Origin: Halanaerobiales bacterium
GTDB taxonomy: Bacteria; Bacillota_F; Halanaerobiia; DY22613
Length of the DNA stretch: 35,135 nucleotides
NCBI GenBank assembly: GCA_023128035.1
Contig: JAGMES010000035.1
Location: forward strand, 1-35,135
Reading direction: 5' to 3'
Shown here: piece by piece, positions 33,222 through 35,135 of the stretch
Layout of the letters: every line of letters begins with the position of its first letter
Position numbering within the stretch: the first letter of the stretch is position 1
The notes under the pieces: generated by a model
Told to the model about the DNA's origin: nothing
Databases searched by the model: none
The model's input: the letters and a program-made list of their open reading frames with translations, nothing else
Made by a program: the position numbers and the translations under genes

Positions 33222-34835
33222 ATGGAAACCTATGTGCAATAAAAGAAGAATATCGAAGATATAATAGATCTTAGTCCCATGCAGGAAGGAATCCTTTATC
33301 AATACTTAAAGGATAGAGAAAGCGATCAATACTTTCAGCAGTTTAGTCTAAATCTTTCTGGAAAAATGAATATCCCATCCTTTAAAAAAGCATGGCAATT
33401 AGTGCTAGAGTCTAATGAAATGCTTAGGACAGTGTATGCATGGAGAAAATTAAAGAAACCTGTTCAAATAATCTTAAAAGAGAGTCCCTTAGTTTTAAAA
33501 GAATATGATTTTTCAGAAGAAGTAGCTGTTCTAGTTGGTGAAAAGTTAAATGAATTAAAAGCAGGGGATCGAAGGGAAAAGTTTGACTTAGAAGTTGGCC
33601 CTTTGTTTAGAATTATATTATGTAAACTTTCTGATGAAAATTATGAAATGATCTTAAGTTGGCATCATATACTATTTGATGGTTGGAGTATGGGAATAGT
33701 ATTAAAGGAGTTTTTTGTTTATTTTACTGATTTTCAAAATGGTAAAAAACCGATTAAAGTTTCAAAAAATCAATTCAAAGATTACATTAAATTTTGTCAG
33801 AATCAGGATCGAAAAAATTAAAAAAATTATTGGAGTGATTATTTAAAGGGGATTGAAGATATTGTTGGTTTATTTATCAATACCTTACCCTTACGTGTGA
33901 AATTTAGTGCAGGGCAAAAAAATTCAGAGTGTATTAAGAATATTCATATGGTTATTCAGCAAAGACAACAATTTGAGACGACACCATTGGTCGATATTAG
34001 ATCTTATGAACTTGGTGGTCATTAATTAAAAGCTACAGCTATGGTATCAAGGGTATATCATGAGTTGAAAGTGGAACTACCTTTAGGTGAGATTTATAAG
34101 ACACCTACGATTGAAGCTCTTGCCAGGACTATCAAGCAGATATCGGAATATGATCATCATATTGAGCAACCGTATTTATTATTGAATCAACCTCAAAAGC
34201 CGAAAATATTCTGCTTTCCACCTATAGCAGGATATGGACTTACATATAAAGAACTGGCAGATAGGTTGGATGAGTATTCGGTATATGGTTTTGATTTTAT
34301 TGAAATGGATGATCCAGTACAGGAATATATCAAACTGATCTTAGAGATTCAAAAAAACGGGCCATATGTATTGTTTGGTTATTCGGCAGGTGGAAATTTG
34401 GCATTTGAAGTGGCTAAGGGATTGATGAATGCGGGATATCTGGTTTCTGATGTAATCTTGCTTGATGCTGTAAAGAGTACAGAACCAGTTTATACTACAC
34501 CTAAAGAGATTGAAGAAGGGGTTAAGCGACTTTTGGATGTGGATATAACTGATCCGTGGTTGAAAGAGTTTTTAGAGATAGAGGCTGTGAAAGAAAAGGT
34601 TAAAGCAAAGATTGGGAAGTATATTGCCTATACTGATCAGCTAGTGAATGAAGGAATGATTGATGCTGATATTCATTTTATAGTAGCAGAGGTGGAAGAA
34701 TCTTACAAGGATTGTTGGTAGGATTCGACTTTAGGTGAGTGTGTGATTTATGAAGGGTATGGAAGGCATAATGAGATGCTGAAGTGGGAGAATTTGGAAA
34801 GGAATGTGGAGATGATTTGTGATATTTTGAGGTGA
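33222..34835 (+). pseudogene. NRPS termination-module pseudogene: C fragments, PCP, thioesterase
   Basis: One frame, interrupted by stops at 33240 (TAA), 33819 (TAA), 34023 (TAA) and 34719 (TAG). It starts as a condensation domain (IIDLSPMQEGILYQYL, WHHILFDGWSM with intact HHxxxDG). It jumps from YWSDYLKG to DIVGLFINTLPLRV (over 100 residues missing), then from TTPLVDIRSY straight to a carrier-protein motif LGGH-stop-LKA, so the whole adenylation domain is gone. The stop at 34023 replaces the phosphopantetheine Ser codon (TCA to TAA would do it). A surfactin-type thioesterase follows (FCFPPIAGYGLTYKELA, nucleophile motif GYSAGG); the TAG at 34719 precedes GYGRHNEML, which carries the expected catalytic His. 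No ribosome binding site is seen before ATG 33222. It cannot yield a working module. Confidence 0.87.
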
Positions 34836-34848
34836 GGGTAGATTTGTG

Positions 34849-34889
34849 AGACTTTGGGGTTGGTGGGAGACTGACCCTAGAGTCTTTTT
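34849..34889 (+). terminator. Terminator after the NRPS pseudogene
   Basis: AGACTTTGGGGT (34849-34860) pairs along its length with ACCCTAGAGTCT (34874-34885), two G-U pairs included, and is followed by TTTTT. This is probably the original end of the NRPS operon. Confidence 0.8.
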
Positions 34890-35052
34890 ATGTTGAGAGG
34901 TTTTGTGCTAACCAATATATAGATCAGATAATGTTAATTTCGTGAAGTTCACTAAAAAAACAAATTTATAATATTTGAAGGATTTTAGCAAATATTTGTC
35001 GTATGATGAGTTAGTGTAAAAACAATAACCGAATGGATGGGAGAATCAAAAA

Positions 35053-35135
35053 ATGATTGAAATCAGTAATCTGTCTAAAACGTATTTCACTTCACGTAAG
35101 CAACCAGGAATATAAAAGGATTGTTTTTACGAGAA
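35053..35135 (+). pseudogene. Start of an ABC-transporter ATPase gene with an early frameshift
   Basis: ATG 35053, with GGATGGGAG upstream, opens MIEISNLSKTYFTSRKQPGI, the usual beginning of ABC-2-type exporter ATPases of the NatA/DrrA class, then hits TAA at 35113-35115. Removing two bases (a TA at about 35111-35114) restores IKGLFLRE, a sequence expected next in this subfamily. So the gene appears frameshifted; it is cut by the window edge and the rest cannot be judged. Confidence 0.6.

Overview
The window is AT-rich, and almost every intact gene lies on the + strand with strong GGAGG-type ribosome binding sites, as in low-GC Firmicutes. It also encodes a TonB-dependent outer-membrane receptor and a TonB protein, so the cell should have an outer membrane. 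Together these suggest a diderm, anaerobic Firmicute, most likely of the Halanaerobiales. That placement is inference from gene content only. The theme is uptake and handling of metal tetrapyrroles and iron: heme, ferric iron and cobalamin, with debris of a nonribosomal peptide synthetase (NRPS) at both ends.

Layout. (1) 1-6144: the frameshifted end of an ISL3-type transposase, then a broken NRPS (C fragment, FkbH-like domain, remnant A, PCP, C, A, start of a PCP) carrying a one-base frameshift, a deletion junction and a truncation. (2) 6216-11144: a promoter with two Fur boxes and an hmuTUVWF-like heme uptake and anaerobic heme-breakdown operon, in which the radical-SAM gene hmuW has one in-frame stop, followed by a DUF2325 gene. 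(3) 11205-14000: two pairs of tandem cobalamin riboswitches. The first pair precedes a YitT-family membrane protein, which is followed by a 33-residue cysteine-rich microprotein gene. The second pair leads into btuFCD. (4) 14021-19171: btuF, btuC, btuD (with a C-terminal extension) and a cobN pseudogene with three in-frame stops and no 3' half. (5) 19364-24758: a second Fur-type promoter driving a DUF3793 gene, fbpABC ferric-iron ABC transporter genes and a methyltransferase. (6) 24823-29138: a fifth cobalamin riboswitch and an operon of a very short CobN-like protein with ChlI- and ChlD-type AAA+ subunits. (7) 29297-32730: a sixth cobalamin riboswitch, a BtuB-type receptor, a small inverted-repeat element and tonB. 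(8) 33222-34835: a second decayed NRPS piece (C fragments, PCP, thioesterase) with four in-frame stops, one of them at the phosphopantetheine serine codon. The window ends in the frameshifted start of an ABC-transporter ATPase gene.

How it fits together. BtuB and TonB would bring cobalamin across the outer membrane and BtuFCD across the inner membrane; the receptor, the transporter, the YitT gene and the chelatase operon each sit behind cobalamin riboswitches. Heme and ferric-iron import are placed under Fur. Much of the window is decaying (hmuW, cobN, both NRPS pieces, transposase, terminal ABC gene), and two further genes lack a normal start codon at the position their ribosome binding site predicts. 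The most unusual elements are the density and tandem layout of the cobalamin riboswitches, the riboswitch-controlled YitT gene and its microprotein neighbour, and the mini-CobN/ChlI/ChlD operon.
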